Position numbers and translations under genes: made by a program. DNA of 64,000 bases from Nocardioides sp. YIM 152315 (GTDB lineage Bacteria; Actinomycetota; Actinomycetes; Propionibacteriales; Nocardioidaceae): the NCBI RefSeq assembly GCF_029210375.1, contig NZ_JARGER010000035.1:1-64000 (forward strand), given 5' to 3'. Positions 35,181 through 43,934 of this stretch are shown piece by piece. The notes under the pieces were generated by a model that saw only the letters and a list, made by a program, of their open reading frames with translations, had not been told where the DNA came from and did no database searches. Every line of letters begins with the position of its first letter. Position 1 is the stretch's first letter.

Positions 35181-37253
35181 ATGACCGAGACCTTCGACCC
35201 CTCCCGCCACGTCCAGCTCCCCATGGCCCACCTGACGCACGGCAACCGGAGCGCGGTCACCTGCCACCTGCGGTGCGGCGACGCCTGCGCGGTCGCGGCG
35301 CCCAACACGACCGACACGACCTACTTCCGTGAGGTCGCCGGCCAGGCGCTGAGCCGCCGGCGGGTCCTGGGGACCGGCGCCGTCGCCGCGGGCCTGCTCG
35401 CGGGCGGCGCGCTCGTCTCGCCTGCCGCCGCGGGCCGACCTCGGGGCGGGCACGGCAAGGGCCGGCGCCACCCGCTCGAGTTCGCCGCCATCGCGCCGGT
35501 GGCGGCCACCGTCGACGACGTCTCGGTGCCGACCGGCTATCGCTGGGACGCGATCATCCGCTGGGGAGATCCGATCCTGCGCCACGCGCCGGACTTCGAC
35601 CCCGCCGCGCAGACCCCGGAGGCGCAGGCCGGCCAGTTCGGCTACAACAACGACTACCTCGACGTCATCGAGACCAACCGCTCGGGCACCCGGGCGATCC
35701 TGGTGTGCAACCACGAGTACACCAACGAGAACATCATGTTCCCGCCGGGCACCGACGCCGAGACCGTCATCCGTACGGCGTGGGCGGCTCACGGCCTCTC
35801 GGTGGTCGAGCTCGGGCGCACGCGGCGCGGGGACACCTGGAGCTACGTCCGTGGTGCCCGGCTCAACCGGCGCATCACGCTCGACACCGAGTTCGAGCTC
35901 GACGGGCCGGCGGCCGGGTCGGCGCTGCTGAGGACGGCCGCCGACCCGACCGGGCGCCGGGTGCGCGGCACGATGAACAACTGCGCCGGCGGCACCACGC
36001 CCTGGGGCACGGTCCTCTCCGGCGAGGAGAACTTCAACCAGTACTTCCGGGCGGCCGGGACCGACCCGAAGGAGGCGCGGTACGGCCTGAGCAGCAGCCA
36101 GGACTCGCGCAACTGGCGCTCCGTCGACCCGCGGTGGGACGCCACGACCGCGGCGTACGCCCACGAGCCGAACCGCTTCGGCTGGGTCGTCGAGATCGAC
36201 CCGGCGGATCCTCGCTCGACGCCCGTCAAGCACACGGCGATGGGGCGCTTCAAGCACGAAGGCGCGAACGTGACCGTCAACCGCGACGGACGGGTCGTGA
36301 CCTACCTGGGCGACGACGAGCGGTTCGACTACCTCTACAGGTTCGTGTCCAAGGAGCGGATCCGCCGCGGTGGCAGCCGGCGCGACCACCGGCACAACCT
36401 GCGGCTGCTCAGCGAGGGCGACCTGTCGGTGGCCAGGTTCTCCGGCGACGGCCTCGAGGACGGCGTCAGCGACGGCTCGGGCGAGTGGCTCCCGCTGACC
36501 CGTGACGGGCGTTCGATGGTGCCGGGCTTCAGCCTCGACGAGGTCCTCGTCTACACGCGTCTGGCGGCGGACGCCGTGCAGCCGACCAAGATGGACCGGC
36601 CGGAGGACGTCGAGCCCAACCCGGTCAACGGCAAGGTCTACGTCGCCTGCACCAACAACACCGATCGCGGCAAGGCGGGCAAGGAGGGGCCGACCGAGTC
36701 GAACCCCCGCGCCGCCAACAAGGACGGCCACGTCGTGGAGATCACGCCCGCGCGCGGCGACCACACGGCGCGCACCTTCACCTGGAGCCTGCTGCTGGTC
36801 TGTGGTGACCCCGCGACCGCCGGCACCTACTTCGGCGGCTGGGAGGGCGAGGTGTCGCCGATCTCCTGCCCCGACAACGTCGCCTTCGACAGCGAGGGCA
36901 ACCTCTGGATCTCGACCGACGGGCAGCCGTCGGCGCTGACGCTCGCGGACGGGCTCTTCAAGGTGCCCGTGTCGGGTCGCGAACGGGGCCACGTCCAGCA
37001 GTTCCTCGCCGTACCCGCCGGCGCCGAGACGTGCGGGCCGGTGATCCACGACCGGGACGGGTCGGTCTTCGTCGCCGTGCAGCACCCCGGTGAGGACGGC
37101 ACGTGGGAGGCGCCCCAGTCGCGCTTCCCCGACTTCGTGCCGGCCGGCGGCAGAACGAGGCGGGGCGCCTTCGCCGGACCGCGGCCGGCGGTGGTGCAGG
37201 TCAGCCGAGGCGGAGGGGACCGAAGAGCTCCCGTGCGCGGGCGTGGTCGTTGA
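35181..37253 (+). CDS. PhoX-family phosphatase (DUF839), Tat-exported
   Basis: A 690-residue protein of the PhoX alkaline-phosphatase family. A twin-arginine signal occurs unusually deep, at about residues 57-86 (SRRRVLGTGAVAAGLLAGG, ending VSPAAA). The beta-propeller body carries motifs such as NNDYLDVIET, CNHEYTNENIMF, NNCAGGTTPWGTVLSGEENFNQYF, DDERFDYLYRFVS and MDRPEDVEPNPVNGKVY, which bind calcium and iron in PhoX. It should release phosphate from organic phosphates outside the membrane. Its last 50 bp overlap the 3' end of the opposite-strand gene at 37201; the Arg-rich final residues are probably non-essential. Low phosphate may regulate it, but I see no clear PHO box. Confidence 0.9.
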   Translation: MTETFDPSRHVQLPMAHLTHGNRSAVTCHLRCGDACAVAAPNTTDTTYFREVAGQALSRRRVLGTGAVAAGLLAGGALVSPAAAGRPRGGHGKGRRHPLEFAAIAPVAATVDDVSVPTGYRWDAIIRWGDPILRHAPDFDPAAQTPEAQAGQFGYNNDYLDVIETNRSGTRAILVCNHEYTNENIMFPPGTDAETVIRTAWAAHGLSVVELGRTRRGDTWSYVRGARLNRRITLDTEFELDGPAAGSALLRTAADPTGRRVRGTMNNCAGGTTPWGTVLSGEENFNQYFRAAGTDPKEARYGLSSSQDSRNWRSVDPRWDATTAAYAHEPNRFGWVVEIDPADPRSTPVKHTAMGRFKHEGANVTVNRDGRVVTYLGDDERFDYLYRFVSKERIRRGGSRRDHRHNLRLLSEGDLSVARFSGDGLEDGVSDGSGEWLPLTRDGRSMVPGFSLDEVLVYTRLAADAVQPTKMDRPEDVEPNPVNGKVYVACTNNTDRGKAGKEGPTESNPRAANKDGHVVEITPARGDHTARTFTWSLLLVCGDPATAGTYFGGWEGEVSPISCPDNVAFDSEGNLWISTDGQPSALTLADGLFKVPVSGRERGHVQQFLAVPAGAETCGPVIHDRDGSVFVAVQHPGEDGTWEAPQSRFPDFVPAGGRTRRGAFAGPRPAVVQVSRGGGDRRAPVRGRGR

Positions 37254-37734
37254 GGTCGACCTCGTCCGCCGAGGCGCCGGGGAGGACCGCAGAGGACAGG
37301 GAGTAGGCGACCTTCCAGGCGACGTCGCCGCGGCGCGCGAGCAGGACGTAGCCGCGCAGGAGCTCCGGGCGAGCCCGCTCGTGGGGGACGAAGCGGACGA
37401 GGCCGCTGCGGGCGAGCTGCTGATCGGCGTCGGGGACGGTGAGGAAGTCCGGCGCCTCGCCCCAGGTCACCACCTCGCCGGCCCCGGACACCGGCACGGT
37501 CTGCGGGTCGACGCCGGTGACCGCCATGGGCAGGTCGAGCCAGCCGGCCAGGTCGCCGTCAGCTGTCGCGCCGGTCAGCAGAGTGACGACCAGCCCCTCG
37601 CCGGACACCGCGCCGGCCCACCGTGCGGTGGTCTGCCGGCCGAGCGTCTCGGAGCCGAGCGGCGTCCAGCCCTCGCCGACCACTCCCGAGAACCGCACGT
37701 CCGCGTGTGCCGCGGGCGCGACCGGCCACGTCAC
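37201..37734 (-). CDS. small partner of the eCIS-core calpain protein
   Basis: A 177-residue protein of no recognised family. It begins at a GTG at 37734 whose last two bases overlap the TGA of the calpain gene (GTGA), so the two are co-translated. It has no signal peptide or membrane helix. The pattern (GEGWTPLGSETLG, VVTLLTG, then WKVAYSLSSAVLPG and a final ARELFGPLRLG) looks like a small alpha/beta fold, loosely like DcrB/Eag or PsbP-type folds used by some effector chaperones; this is a weak guess. The context suggests an effector chaperone, adaptor or immunity protein for the protease. Confidence 0.65.
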   Translation of the reverse strand: MTWPVAPAAHADVRFSGVVGEGWTPLGSETLGRQTTARWAGAVSGEGLVVTLLTGATADGDLAGWLDLPMAVTGVDPQTVPVSGAGEVVTWGEAPDFLTVPDADQQLARSGLVRFVPHERARPELLRGYVLLARRGDVAWKVAYSLSSAVLPGASADEVDLNDHARARELFGPLRLG

Positions 37735-40094
37735 GAGAAGTTGATCTTGAAGAACCGCTTGGTCAGGTCGCTGAGCTCGAGCATCGAGACACCGTCGCCG
37801 TTCTGGACCTCCTTCGGCGAGAGCTTCGTCGAGCCGTCCGGCCCCCCGGTGACGTCGTAGTCGCGCGAGTACTGGCCCCACGGGTTGCGGATCTTGACGA
37901 ACTTGAGGTCGCCGACGGTCGCGGTGCCCACCAACGAGTAGGCGTGGCCGCCGGCCAGGCCCTTCGTCATGGCCTCGCCGCCGCTGGCGCCCACACCACT
38001 GGCGGACCGCCCGACCTTCTGGTGGGTGTCGACGCCGACCAGGATCCCGTCGTTCATCGCCTTCTGGATCTGGTGCCAGAGTCGCAGCTGGTCGCGGGTG
38101 TACTTGCCGCTGCCGCGCTTGCCGGGGAAGTAGCCCTCCAGGTAGGCCAGCATCGGGGTCGCCAGCTCGGTCGACAGACCGTTGTCGGCGAAGACGAGCT
38201 CGAAGTCCTCCAGCCGGATCGTGCCGTGCTCGTAGCCGCCGGCCTTCTCGGCCGCGAGGTCGGTGAAGAGCTTGGCGATCGCCGGCTGGCCCTTGCCCCG
38301 GAGCCACTTCATCCAGGCGTCGACCTTCTTCTTGTTCATCTCGTAGATCTGGTAGCTGACCAGACCCGTGTAGGACGCGCCGAAGAACCTGGTCGCCGAC
38401 CTCTTGTGCTCGGCGACCTCGGCGGGCGACCACGGCATGTCCTTGCGACCCAGCGCACCCTGCTCCTCGCCCTGGGTGACGTCGAACTGCAGGCTGGGAC
38501 GGCCGAGCAGCACCTCCCAGGCGTACCGCGAGAAGCCGCCCTCGATCGAGCCGTAGTTGGCGTTCTGCCCCGGCTGGCGCGCCTTGTCGGTGTCCTCCTC
38601 GGTGCCGCCGAACCTGCCGGCGGTGTAGGCCTTCTCGATGATGCCGACCCACAGCGCGCCGGCGTCGTACTGGAGCTTGTCGCCCTTGCGCACCCGCGAC
38701 TTCTCGACGCGGATCAGCTTCGGCGTGAACGTGGCCGCGGTGTTCGCCTTGTACTCGCCGGGGTCGGCCTGGTCCTTCTTGACCTTGTCGCGCTGGACCT
38801 CGTAGAGCCGGACCGTGGCAGTGTTGCCGTAGTCCTTGACCATCTCCATGATCTGGCCCGGGCTGGTGGCCGCGACGCTCGCGAGCGCGGCCTCGAGGTA
38901 GCAGTCGCCGAGTCCGTACTGCTTGACGTCCTCGGGCTTCGGCGGGATCGGGTCGCCCTTGGCGTCGAGGGGGAAGACCGGCGCGTCGTCGCGCACGTGG
39001 GAGAGGGCGGGGTCCTCCTGCAGGTCGGCCGTCTTGACGACGTACGTCGTACCGCCGGCCTCGAACATCGACCACTGGGCCTGGTTGGTCTTCTTGATCT
39101 CCGCGAGGAAGCCGTTGGTCAGGTTGCCGGCGGAGACCGGTGCGCCCGCGTTGAGCGTGAAGATCTCGGTGCCGACCGGCAGGTACTTCTTCGGCGTCTC
39201 GGGGTTCGCCTCGACCTGGTCGGTGAACCAGTCCCGGTCCTGGAGGTCGAAGAACTCGGCCACGTCGCCGGCCGTGCCGAGCGTGATGCCGCCGGGACGT
39301 TGCTTGCGCTTGCGCCGCTCGTCGCGCTTCTCCGCGATCTTCTCCTCGGCGTCGAACATCGCGCCCACGCCGGCGACGGAGTCGTCGGTGAGCCCGCCGC
39401 TCTTGCGCTCGGCGCGTTCGGCGCGCTTCTCCTCGTCGTCGAACATCGGGCCCACGCCGATGGACTGCGAGCGGGAGCGCTTGCGGCGGATCGAAGCCGA
39501 TCCCGGCGCCGCGCTCGCGGCCTCGGTGTGCGTGGCCAGGCGCCGAAGCCCGCTGAGCGCCTCGCCGGCCATCCGGTCGGCCTCGGCCTCGGCCGGGTCG
39601 TCGGCACGACCGATGGTGCCGGCCGTCGCGGGCGAGGTGTGCCGGCCGGCGCGCTGCTGCACCACGTGCGCCAGCTCGTGGGCCAGCACGTGGTCGTCGC
39701 CGCCCGGAGAGTAGGACCCGTGCGTGAAGTAGAGGTCGTCGCCGTGGGTGAAGGCCACGGACTGCACCGAGCGCGCGATGCCGTCGGCCTCGCCGTCGTC
39801 GTGGACTCGCACGCCCGACAGGTCCGTGCCGAAGGCCTCGCCGAAGGACGACGCGATGTCCGCGGGCAGCGGGCGGCCACCGCCCGAGCGGCGTGCCAGG
39901 GTCGCGGAGAGGTCCTGGGTCATCGGCGCGCCGCCCAGCGGGTCGCGGGTGTCTGCGCCGCGACGTCTTACGGCGATGCCCCCGACGGCGGCACCCACCG
40001 TCACGTCGGTCTCGGAGGCCGGGGTCTGCGCGACCGGTGACTCCGGCGTGGGCCGGGCCTGCTCGGGGCGCCTGTCGGTCTGGTGCTCGGGCAT
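37731..40094 (-). CDS. eCIS-core (DUF4157)-calpain cysteine protease, putative toxin
   Basis: A 787-residue modular protein. Residues 75-175 are the eCIS-core/DUF4157 domain with the metallopeptidase-like HELAH at 139-143 and a downstream EAEAD. Residues 210-265 contain a twofold repeat (VGPMFDDEEKRAER and VGAMFDAEEKIAEKRDERRKRK), charged and probably helical. Residues 385-787 are a calpain-type (C2) protease: Cys398 in QYGLGDCYLEAALAS, His717 in AGGHAYSLVG and Asn737 in IRNPWGQYSRDYD, all intact. DUF4157 domains mark cargo of extracellular contractile injection systems. There is no signal peptide. It is encoded with an eCIS-type AAA+ ATPase but without sheath, tube or baseplate genes. Confidence 0.88.
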   Translation of the reverse strand: MPEHQTDRRPEQARPTPESPVAQTPASETDVTVGAAVGGIAVRRRGADTRDPLGGAPMTQDLSATLARRSGGGRPLPADIASSFGEAFGTDLSGVRVHDDGEADGIARSVQSVAFTHGDDLYFTHGSYSPGGDDHVLAHELAHVVQQRAGRHTSPATAGTIGRADDPAEAEADRMAGEALSGLRRLATHTEAASAAPGSASIRRKRSRSQSIGVGPMFDDEEKRAERAERKSGGLTDDSVAGVGAMFDAEEKIAEKRDERRKRKQRPGGITLGTAGDVAEFFDLQDRDWFTDQVEANPETPKKYLPVGTEIFTLNAGAPVSAGNLTNGFLAEIKKTNQAQWSMFEAGGTTYVVKTADLQEDPALSHVRDDAPVFPLDAKGDPIPPKPEDVKQYGLGDCYLEAALASVAATSPGQIMEMVKDYGNTATVRLYEVQRDKVKKDQADPGEYKANTAATFTPKLIRVEKSRVRKGDKLQYDAGALWVGIIEKAYTAGRFGGTEEDTDKARQPGQNANYGSIEGGFSRYAWEVLLGRPSLQFDVTQGEEQGALGRKDMPWSPAEVAEHKRSATRFFGASYTGLVSYQIYEMNKKKVDAWMKWLRGKGQPAIAKLFTDLAAEKAGGYEHGTIRLEDFELVFADNGLSTELATPMLAYLEGYFPGKRGSGKYTRDQLRLWHQIQKAMNDGILVGVDTHQKVGRSASGVGASGGEAMTKGLAGGHAYSLVGTATVGDLKFVKIRNPWGQYSRDYDVTGGPDGSTKLSPKEVQNGDGVSMLELSDLTKRFFKINFS

Positions 40095-40289
40095 GGCGAG
40101 TCTCCTCGTCGCCTGCGGCGTTGGATGGGTTCAGCCTAGTAGCTCGTCGTGGCCAAAGTGCGGTTTAGGGCGACGTCGGGGTGCGTGCATCGCAAGGCGC
40201 CGGAGCGCCGCTCTACTTGCTCGTCCAGCAAGCGACGGCAACGCCGCGAGGTGCGTGCCAGGGCGTGGCGGTAGGCCGTGAATTGGCTG

Positions 40290-40308
40290 CGACGCGCTAC
40301 TAGCGTCG
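40290..40308 (-). terminator. hairpin directly after the AAA+ ATPase gene
   Basis: CGACGC and GCGTCG form a 6-bp stem with a 7-base loop immediately beyond the ATPase stop (minus strand). There is no T-run. The 214-bp gap between the ATPase and the calpain gene also holds a second hairpin (CTTGCT/AGCAAG at 40216-40232). It may separate two transcription units; the support is modest. Confidence 0.4.
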
Positions 40309-42249
40309 TCAGCGCGTCGCGAAGCCGTTCTCGGGAAGGAGCCTGCCGAGCTTGCGATACTCGCGGAGGACGGCGTCGGCGAGGTGCCGCATGCCGACCG
40401 GAGTGCCCTCGCCGACGGCCTGGTACGCCGCGGCGAGCACCACGTTGCGGATCTCGCCGCCGGTCAGCTCGGCCCGCGCGCTGAGCGTCTCGAGGTCGAC
40501 CGGGTCGGCGGCGTCGAGGCCGTCGAGCTGGGCGAGGTGGTGGTCCCACAGGCGGCGCCTGGTGTCCTGGTCGGGGTCGGGGAAGCTCACGATGAAGCTC
40601 ATCCGTCGCGAGAAGGCCCGGTCGAGGTTGCCCCGCAGGTTGGTGGCCAGGATGGTCACGCCGTCGAAGTGCTCCATCCGCTGCAGGAGGTAGGAGATCT
40701 CCTGGTTGGCGTAGCGGTCGCGCGCGTCCTTGACCTCGGAGCGGCTGCCGAAGAGCGCGTCCGCCTCGTCGAAGAACAGCACGACGTCCATCGTCTCGGC
40801 GGCGTGGAAGATCCGCTCGAGGTTCTTCTCGGTCTCGCCGATGTACTTGTCCACGACGCTCGAGAGGTCCACCTGGAAGAGGTCGACGGACAGCTCGGCG
40901 GCGACGACGTGGGCGGCCAGCGTCTTGCCGGTGCCGGGCCCGCCCGCGAAGAGCGCCGCGATCCCGCACCCGCGCCGGGCGAGCAGGCCCTGCCGGGCGA
41001 CCTCGTCGCGGTGGCGTGCCCAGCTCACCAGCTCCTGCAGCGCGGTGGTCGCGGTCTCGGGCAGGACCAGGTCGTCGAGGGTGGGTCGTGATCCGGCCGC
41101 CCCGCCCGCGCGGACGTTGCCGCTCGCGCCGCCGCTGCCGCTGACCCGCCGCGCCGCCTCGCGGACGTGGTGGGCCGACACCGGCTCGTCCCGGGTGTCG
41201 GCGAGGAGCTGGGCATGTCGGGTCACCCGGGGAACGGACTCCGGGACGAGCCGCAGCCCGAGCAGCGTGCGGCGCAGCTCCGAGTCGTCGTCGACCAGCG
41301 CACCGAGTCCGGTGCTCCACATCTGCTCCCGGGCGTCGACCGGCAGCGGGGCGGCCTCGGCGAGGTAGGGGAGGTCGTGCAGCCAGGCCGGGTCCCAGGC
41401 GCGGTTGCCGACGGCGACGACGGGCACGACCGCGTCGGCGAGGATCTCGAAGACGGCCGGGGCCTGGTCCTCCGGGATGGTCTCGGCGCCGGTGACGATC
41501 AGTGCCCGCCCCCGCAGGGCCGCCTCGCGGACCGCGTGCCCGGCGAGCTCGCTCCACCCGCGCTCGATCGACCGGCGACCCACGTCGACGGCGACCCAGT
41601 CCAGCCCCAGCGAGCGCAGCGCGTCGGCGGCCATCGCGGTGCCGGCTGCGCCCGGTGGGCAGCGCACCCAGGCCAGCGGCGCGTCGAGGCCGATGGCCGC
41701 GGCCAGGTCCGCGGACCCTTCCGTCTCCAACGCGACCGCGACGGTGCGCAGCCCGTCCAGCGTGGGCTCCGCCGGTCGGGCACCGGCGAGCACCGCGAGC
41801 ACCGGGTCGGGTACGACGAGCGCGCGGGTCAGCCACGGGCCGTCACCCGGCACGTCGAGCAGGCGCGCGCGGCGGAGCGGTCCGGCCGGACCGAGACGGC
41901 CGAACGCGTCCGGCGTGGTCGTGCCGACGCCCGCGAGCTCGAGCGCCAGCCCGACCGTCGCCCGCGAGGCGTGGGTCAGCCCGCGCAACAGCCCGAAGGC
42001 CGCCGCGACGTTGCCGTCGAGCTCGGCGGCCGCCGCCGCCTGCAGGATCATCACGTCCGCGGCCTCCAGCCCGAAGACCGCGGTGAGGTCCGGCCATCCG
42101 GCGAACTCGTCCGGCTGCGCGTCGTGGTGGTCGGCGTACAGGACCTTGACGACCTCGGCGCACTGCTCGGCCAGCGGCGAGCCGACACGTGCGCGGCCCT
42201 GCTGGGCGACGTCGATCCCGGCGATCACGCCGCCGAACCACGAAGGCAT
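40309..42249 (-). CDS. AAA+ ATPase of the eCIS-associated type
   Basis: A 646-residue protein with a long N-terminal region (about 400 residues, including a winged-helix-like part and a degenerate second ATPase lobe) and a C-terminal AAA+ domain. Walker A is GGPGTGKT at 436-443, Walker B is FFDEADALFG with Asp494 and Glu495, and the arginine finger region ATNLRGNLDRAFSRRM is present. This architecture is the one found in eCIS gene clusters (Afp15/Cis15 type), where it helps assembly or disassembly. It lies directly upstream of the eCIS-core calpain gene. No phage-tail structural gene is nearby. Confidence 0.88.
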   Translation of the reverse strand: MPSWFGGVIAGIDVAQQGRARVGSPLAEQCAEVVKVLYADHHDAQPDEFAGWPDLTAVFGLEAADVMILQAAAAAELDGNVAAAFGLLRGLTHASRATVGLALELAGVGTTTPDAFGRLGPAGPLRRARLLDVPGDGPWLTRALVVPDPVLAVLAGARPAEPTLDGLRTVAVALETEGSADLAAAIGLDAPLAWVRCPPGAAGTAMAADALRSLGLDWVAVDVGRRSIERGWSELAGHAVREAALRGRALIVTGAETIPEDQAPAVFEILADAVVPVVAVGNRAWDPAWLHDLPYLAEAAPLPVDAREQMWSTGLGALVDDDSELRRTLLGLRLVPESVPRVTRHAQLLADTRDEPVSAHHVREAARRVSGSGGASGNVRAGGAAGSRPTLDDLVLPETATTALQELVSWARHRDEVARQGLLARRGCGIAALFAGGPGTGKTLAAHVVAAELSVDLFQVDLSSVVDKYIGETEKNLERIFHAAETMDVVLFFDEADALFGSRSEVKDARDRYANQEISYLLQRMEHFDGVTILATNLRGNLDRAFSRRMSFIVSFPDPDQDTRRRLWDHHLAQLDGLDAADPVDLETLSARAELTGGEIRNVVLAAAYQAVGEGTPVGMRHLADAVLREYRKLGRLLPENGFATR

Positions 42250-42282
42250 GCGCCCACCCTAGGGGAGCAGATCTCCCGCGGG

Positions 42283-42309
42283 TGTCACATCCGGAAGGCG
42301 GCCGGTGTC
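42283..42309 (+). promoter_or_regulatory. ECF41-type promoter
   Basis: TGTCACA at 42283-42289, exactly 16 bases, then TGTC at 42306-42309. ECF41 sigma factors are known to use TGTCACA-N16-CGTC in front of their carboxymuconolactone-decarboxylase-family gene. One base of the -10 differs. The element lies 36 bp before the ATG at 42346, so the operon is probably autoregulated. Confidence 0.72.
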
Positions 42310-42345
42310 TGGATGTGCGACCCCACATCGACACGAGGAGAAGAG

Positions 42346-42930
42346 ATGACCACGACCAGGATCCCGCCGACGGAGATCTCCGGGCTCTACGGCGCGATGG
42401 TGAAGAAGTTCGCGGGCAGGATGTTCGGCCAGGTCCCCGAGTCCATCGGGGTGATGTGGCACCACCTGCCGGCGCTCAAGGCCAGCATGGGGTTCGGCCA
42501 GAAGATCCAGAAGTGGGACGAGTGCGACGAGAACCTCAAGTCGTTCGCCCACATGGCGGTGGCATCGCTGGTGGGGTGCTCGTGGTGCCTGGACTACAAC
42601 TACTTCATGGCCTACAACAACGGGCTCGACGTGGAGAAGGCCCGCGAGATCCCGCGCTGGCGTGAGTCGGACGTCTTCGAGCCGCTGGAGCGGGAGGTGC
42701 TCGCGTACGCCGAGGCGATGAGCCAGACCCCGCCCACCGTGACCGACGAGATGGTCGCGAGCCTTCACGAGCAGCTCGGCTCCGCCGGCGTCATCGAGCT
42801 CACGACCGTGATCGGGTTCGCCAACCTGACGACCCGCTCCAACACCGCACTGGGCATCGAGTCCGAGGGCTTCGCCTCGTCGTGCGGGCTGAAGCCGATG
42901 GCCGAGCGCGTCGTACCGTCGTCGGCATGA
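42346..42930 (+). CDS. carboxymuconolactone decarboxylase/AhpD-family protein
   Basis: A 194-residue CMD/AhpD-family protein with the redox motif CSWC in SLVGCSWCLDYNYF and the helical pattern of AhpD (EREVLAYAEAMSQTP, ELTTVIGFANLTTRSN). It could act as a thiol oxidoreductase or peroxide reductase rather than a decarboxylase. Genes of this family are the standard partners and targets of ECF41 sigma factors, which explains the ATGA overlap with the downstream sigma gene and the promoter at 42283. GAGGAG precedes the ATG. Confidence 0.92.
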   Translation: MTTTRIPPTEISGLYGAMVKKFAGRMFGQVPESIGVMWHHLPALKASMGFGQKIQKWDECDENLKSFAHMAVASLVGCSWCLDYNYFMAYNNGLDVEKAREIPRWRESDVFEPLEREVLAYAEAMSQTPPTVTDEMVASLHEQLGSAGVIELTTVIGFANLTTRSNTALGIESEGFASSCGLKPMAERVVPSSA

Positions 42931-43817
42931 CCGCCTCGACCGGCGCCGAGGGCGACCCGTTCCTCGAGCACCGCCGCCTGCTCTTCACGGTGGCGTACGA
43001 GATGCTCGGCTCGGCCGCCGACGCCGAGGACGTCGTGCAGGAGACCTGGCTGCGGTGGGCGGACGTCGACCGCGGCGCGGTGCAGGATCCGCGGGCCTAC
43101 CTGGTGCGGATCGTCACCCGGCAGGCGCTCAACCGGCTGCGCACGATGGCGCGCAGGCGCGAGGAGTACGTCGGCGAGTGGCTGCCCGAGCCGCTGCTCA
43201 CCGCGCCCGACGTGGCCGAGGACGTCGAGCTCGCCGAGAGCGTCTCGATGGCGATGCTCACCGTGCTCGAGACCCTCACGCCCACCGAGCGCGCGGTGTT
43301 CGTCCTGCGCGAGGTGTTCGACACGCCGTACGCCGAGATCGCCGAGGCGGTCGGGAAGTCGGTCGCCGCGGTGCGGCAGGTCGCACACCGCGCCCGCGAC
43401 CACGTCGCCGCCCGGCGGCCGCGGATGCAGGTGAGCCGGGCGGAGCAGGAGGCGGTGATCGAGCGGTTCGTGCGGGCACTCCTGACCGGCGACGTGCAGG
43501 GCCTGCTCGACGTGCTCGCGCCCGACGTGACCCTGCTCGCCGACGGCGGTGGCGTGGTCGACGCGGCCCGCATTCCGATCGCCGGCGCCGAGACGGTCAG
43601 CCGACTGCTCGGCATGTTCGCGACCCGGGGCCCGCGGGGAGCGACCGTGGCGCCGACGTCGGTCAACGGCGCGCCCGCGGCCCGCATCGACGTCGACGGC
43701 GTCCTCGACACCGCGGTCAGCTTCGTGGTCGAGGACGGCCGGATCAGCCGGATCTACGCCGTCCGCAACCCACACAAGCTGCACTGGCTCGACACCGCGG
43801 CCGAGCTGACGCGGTAG
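42927..43817 (+). CDS. ECF41-type RNA polymerase sigma factor (SigJ-like)
   Basis: A 296-residue ECF sigma factor. Region 2 (YEMLGSAADAEDVVQETWLRW) and region 4 (TERAVFVLREVFDTPYAEIAEAVGKSVAAVRQVAHRAR) are clear. The C-terminal 110 residues are a SnoaL-like extension ([22 protein letters not shown]), which modulates activity in the ECF41 group instead of an anti-sigma factor; the NPHKL motif (RNPHKLHW) marks its end. No anti-sigma gene is present. The start at 42927 overlaps the CMD-family stop (ATGA). Confidence 0.94.
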   Translation: MTASTGAEGDPFLEHRRLLFTVAYEMLGSAADAEDVVQETWLRWADVDRGAVQDPRAYLVRIVTRQALNRLRTMARRREEYVGEWLPEPLLTAPDVAEDVELAESVSMAMLTVLETLTPTERAVFVLREVFDTPYAEIAEAVGKSVAAVRQVAHRARDHVAARRPRMQVSRAEQEAVIERFVRALLTGDVQGLLDVLAPDVTLLADGGGVVDAARIPIAGAETVSRLLGMFATRGPRGATVAPTSVNGAPAARIDVDGVLDTAVSFVVEDGRISRIYAVRNPHKLHWLDTAAELTR

Positions 43818-43934
43818 GCGCCGGCGTGGGCGCCGTGCCCGGAAGGTGCCACCGGCGGCGAGTCGTGCATCTCTCCTTGCGTTGGACGGCGCTCGGCGTC
43901 ACGATCGCTGACCTCCGCCGTATGTGAACCGTTG

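Noticed and set aside
40180-40258. Direct repeat GGTGCGTGC in the gap between the ATPase and calpain genes as an attachment site
   Set aside because: Nine-base identity is expected by chance at this GC content, and no integrase or transposase gene is present in the window.
37201-42249. Prophage or complete phage-tail cluster around the eCIS-like genes
   Set aside because: No capsid, portal, terminase, sheath, tube or integrase gene is recognisable on either strand between 33 and 46 kb.
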